Positions 15,989 to 16,111 of a stretch of DNA of 16,111 nt are shown one piece after another. The stretch spans positions 1 through 16,111 of the forward strand of contig JBBRDM010000131.1 of NCBI GenBank assembly GCA_038203935.1. Reading direction: 5' to 3'. Below the pieces are notes generated by a model. The model saw only the letters and a list, made by a program, of their open reading frames with translations. It searched no databases and was not told the DNA's origin. A program made the translations under genes and the position numbers. The DNA is from JANXSG01 sp038203935. GTDB taxonomy: Bacteria > Armatimonadota > Chthonomonadetes > Chthonomonadales > Chthonomonadaceae. Position 1 is the stretch's first letter; every line of letters begins with the position of its first letter.

Positions 15989-16111
15989 ATGACATCGAAT
16001 CCTGTACTTGAACCCCGAGCCGCTTACGCTCTATGGGCGAAGACATACCCTCCGAGGGCTCATAATGCATTGATGGCTGCCGAGGAGAGGGCTGTGCTTT
16101 CGCTTATCCCC
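15989..16111 (+). CDS. SAM-dependent methyltransferase, N-terminal fragment (3'-truncated by window edge)
   Basis: An ATG one base after the amidohydrolase stop opens a frame that stays open for 41 codons to the right edge. The start resembles EPRAAYALWAKTYPP..HNALM..EE..VLSLIP, a pattern I associate with the N-terminus of class I methyltransferases of the BioC/UbiE-like kind, where AY..WA..YPP..HN precedes the SAM-binding motif I. The motif itself lies beyond the window, so the call rests on the N-terminal resemblance and the operon context. If right, this would be the second methyltransferase of the cassette. Another ATG at 15984 overlaps the previous stop but runs into a stop after two codons. 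The ribosome-binding site is weak. Confidence 0.6.
   Translation, partial: MTSNPVLEPRAAYALWAKTYPPRAHNALMAAEERAVLSLIP

Noticed and set aside
1..16111. CRISPR array, tRNA/rRNA genes, insertion sequences or phage genes
   Set aside because: No regularly spaced repeats, no tRNA-like cloverleaf region, no transposase or integrase motifs were noticed; nearly all sequence is accounted for by the listed genes.

Overview
The window is a bacterial, gene-dense, single-strand locus: every gene I can support lies on the + strand and most neighbours overlap or abut. Base composition looks moderate in GC by eye. A c-type-heme protein with a signal peptide, a beta-barrel-like body and a C-terminal Phe suggests a diderm (outer-membrane) cell. 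The adjacent DUF5693 and CsaB-type pyruvyl transferase genes suggest a pyruvylated cell-wall polymer or S-layer anchoring system. The two together would fit a diderm S-layer lineage such as Armatimonadota, Deinococcota or a related phylum. This is inference and the taxon is not proven from the window.

Layout. (1) 1-650: C-terminal nucleotide-binding domain of an ABC exporter, cut by the left edge. (2) 651-913: a gap with one hairpin and no convincing gene. (3) 914-4080: a DUF5693 multi-pass membrane protein translationally coupled (TTGA overlap) to csaB. (4) 4081-4226: a short gap. (5) 4227-9985: an NTP_transf_5 nucleotidyltransferase-like protein, a monoheme cytochrome/beta-barrel protein, an HPr-kinase-like P-loop protein and two GT4-type glycosyltransferases, all packed head to tail. 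(6) 10025-16111: two paralogous B12-binding-type radical SAM enzymes, a class I SAM methyltransferase, a radical SAM enzyme with a SPASM/twitch-like cysteine tail, an amidohydrolase of the TrzA/SsnA/deaminase type, and the start of a second methyltransferase cut by the right edge.

How they may work together. From about 4227 onward the spacing (4-bp overlaps, 1-2 bp gaps, one 35-bp overlap, nothing larger than about 40 bp) looks like one transcription unit. It combines sugar transfer, nucleotidyl/phosphoryl transfer, three radical SAM reactions, two methylations and a metal-dependent hydrolase or deaminase. This looks like a biosynthetic pathway for an unidentified small molecule, glycolipid or decorated surface glycan. 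The ABC exporter at the left edge and the DUF5693/CsaB pair would link it to the cell envelope. No polyketide or non-ribosomal peptide synthase, no lasso-peptide synthetase and no obvious precursor peptide is present in the window, so the scaffold being modified cannot be named.
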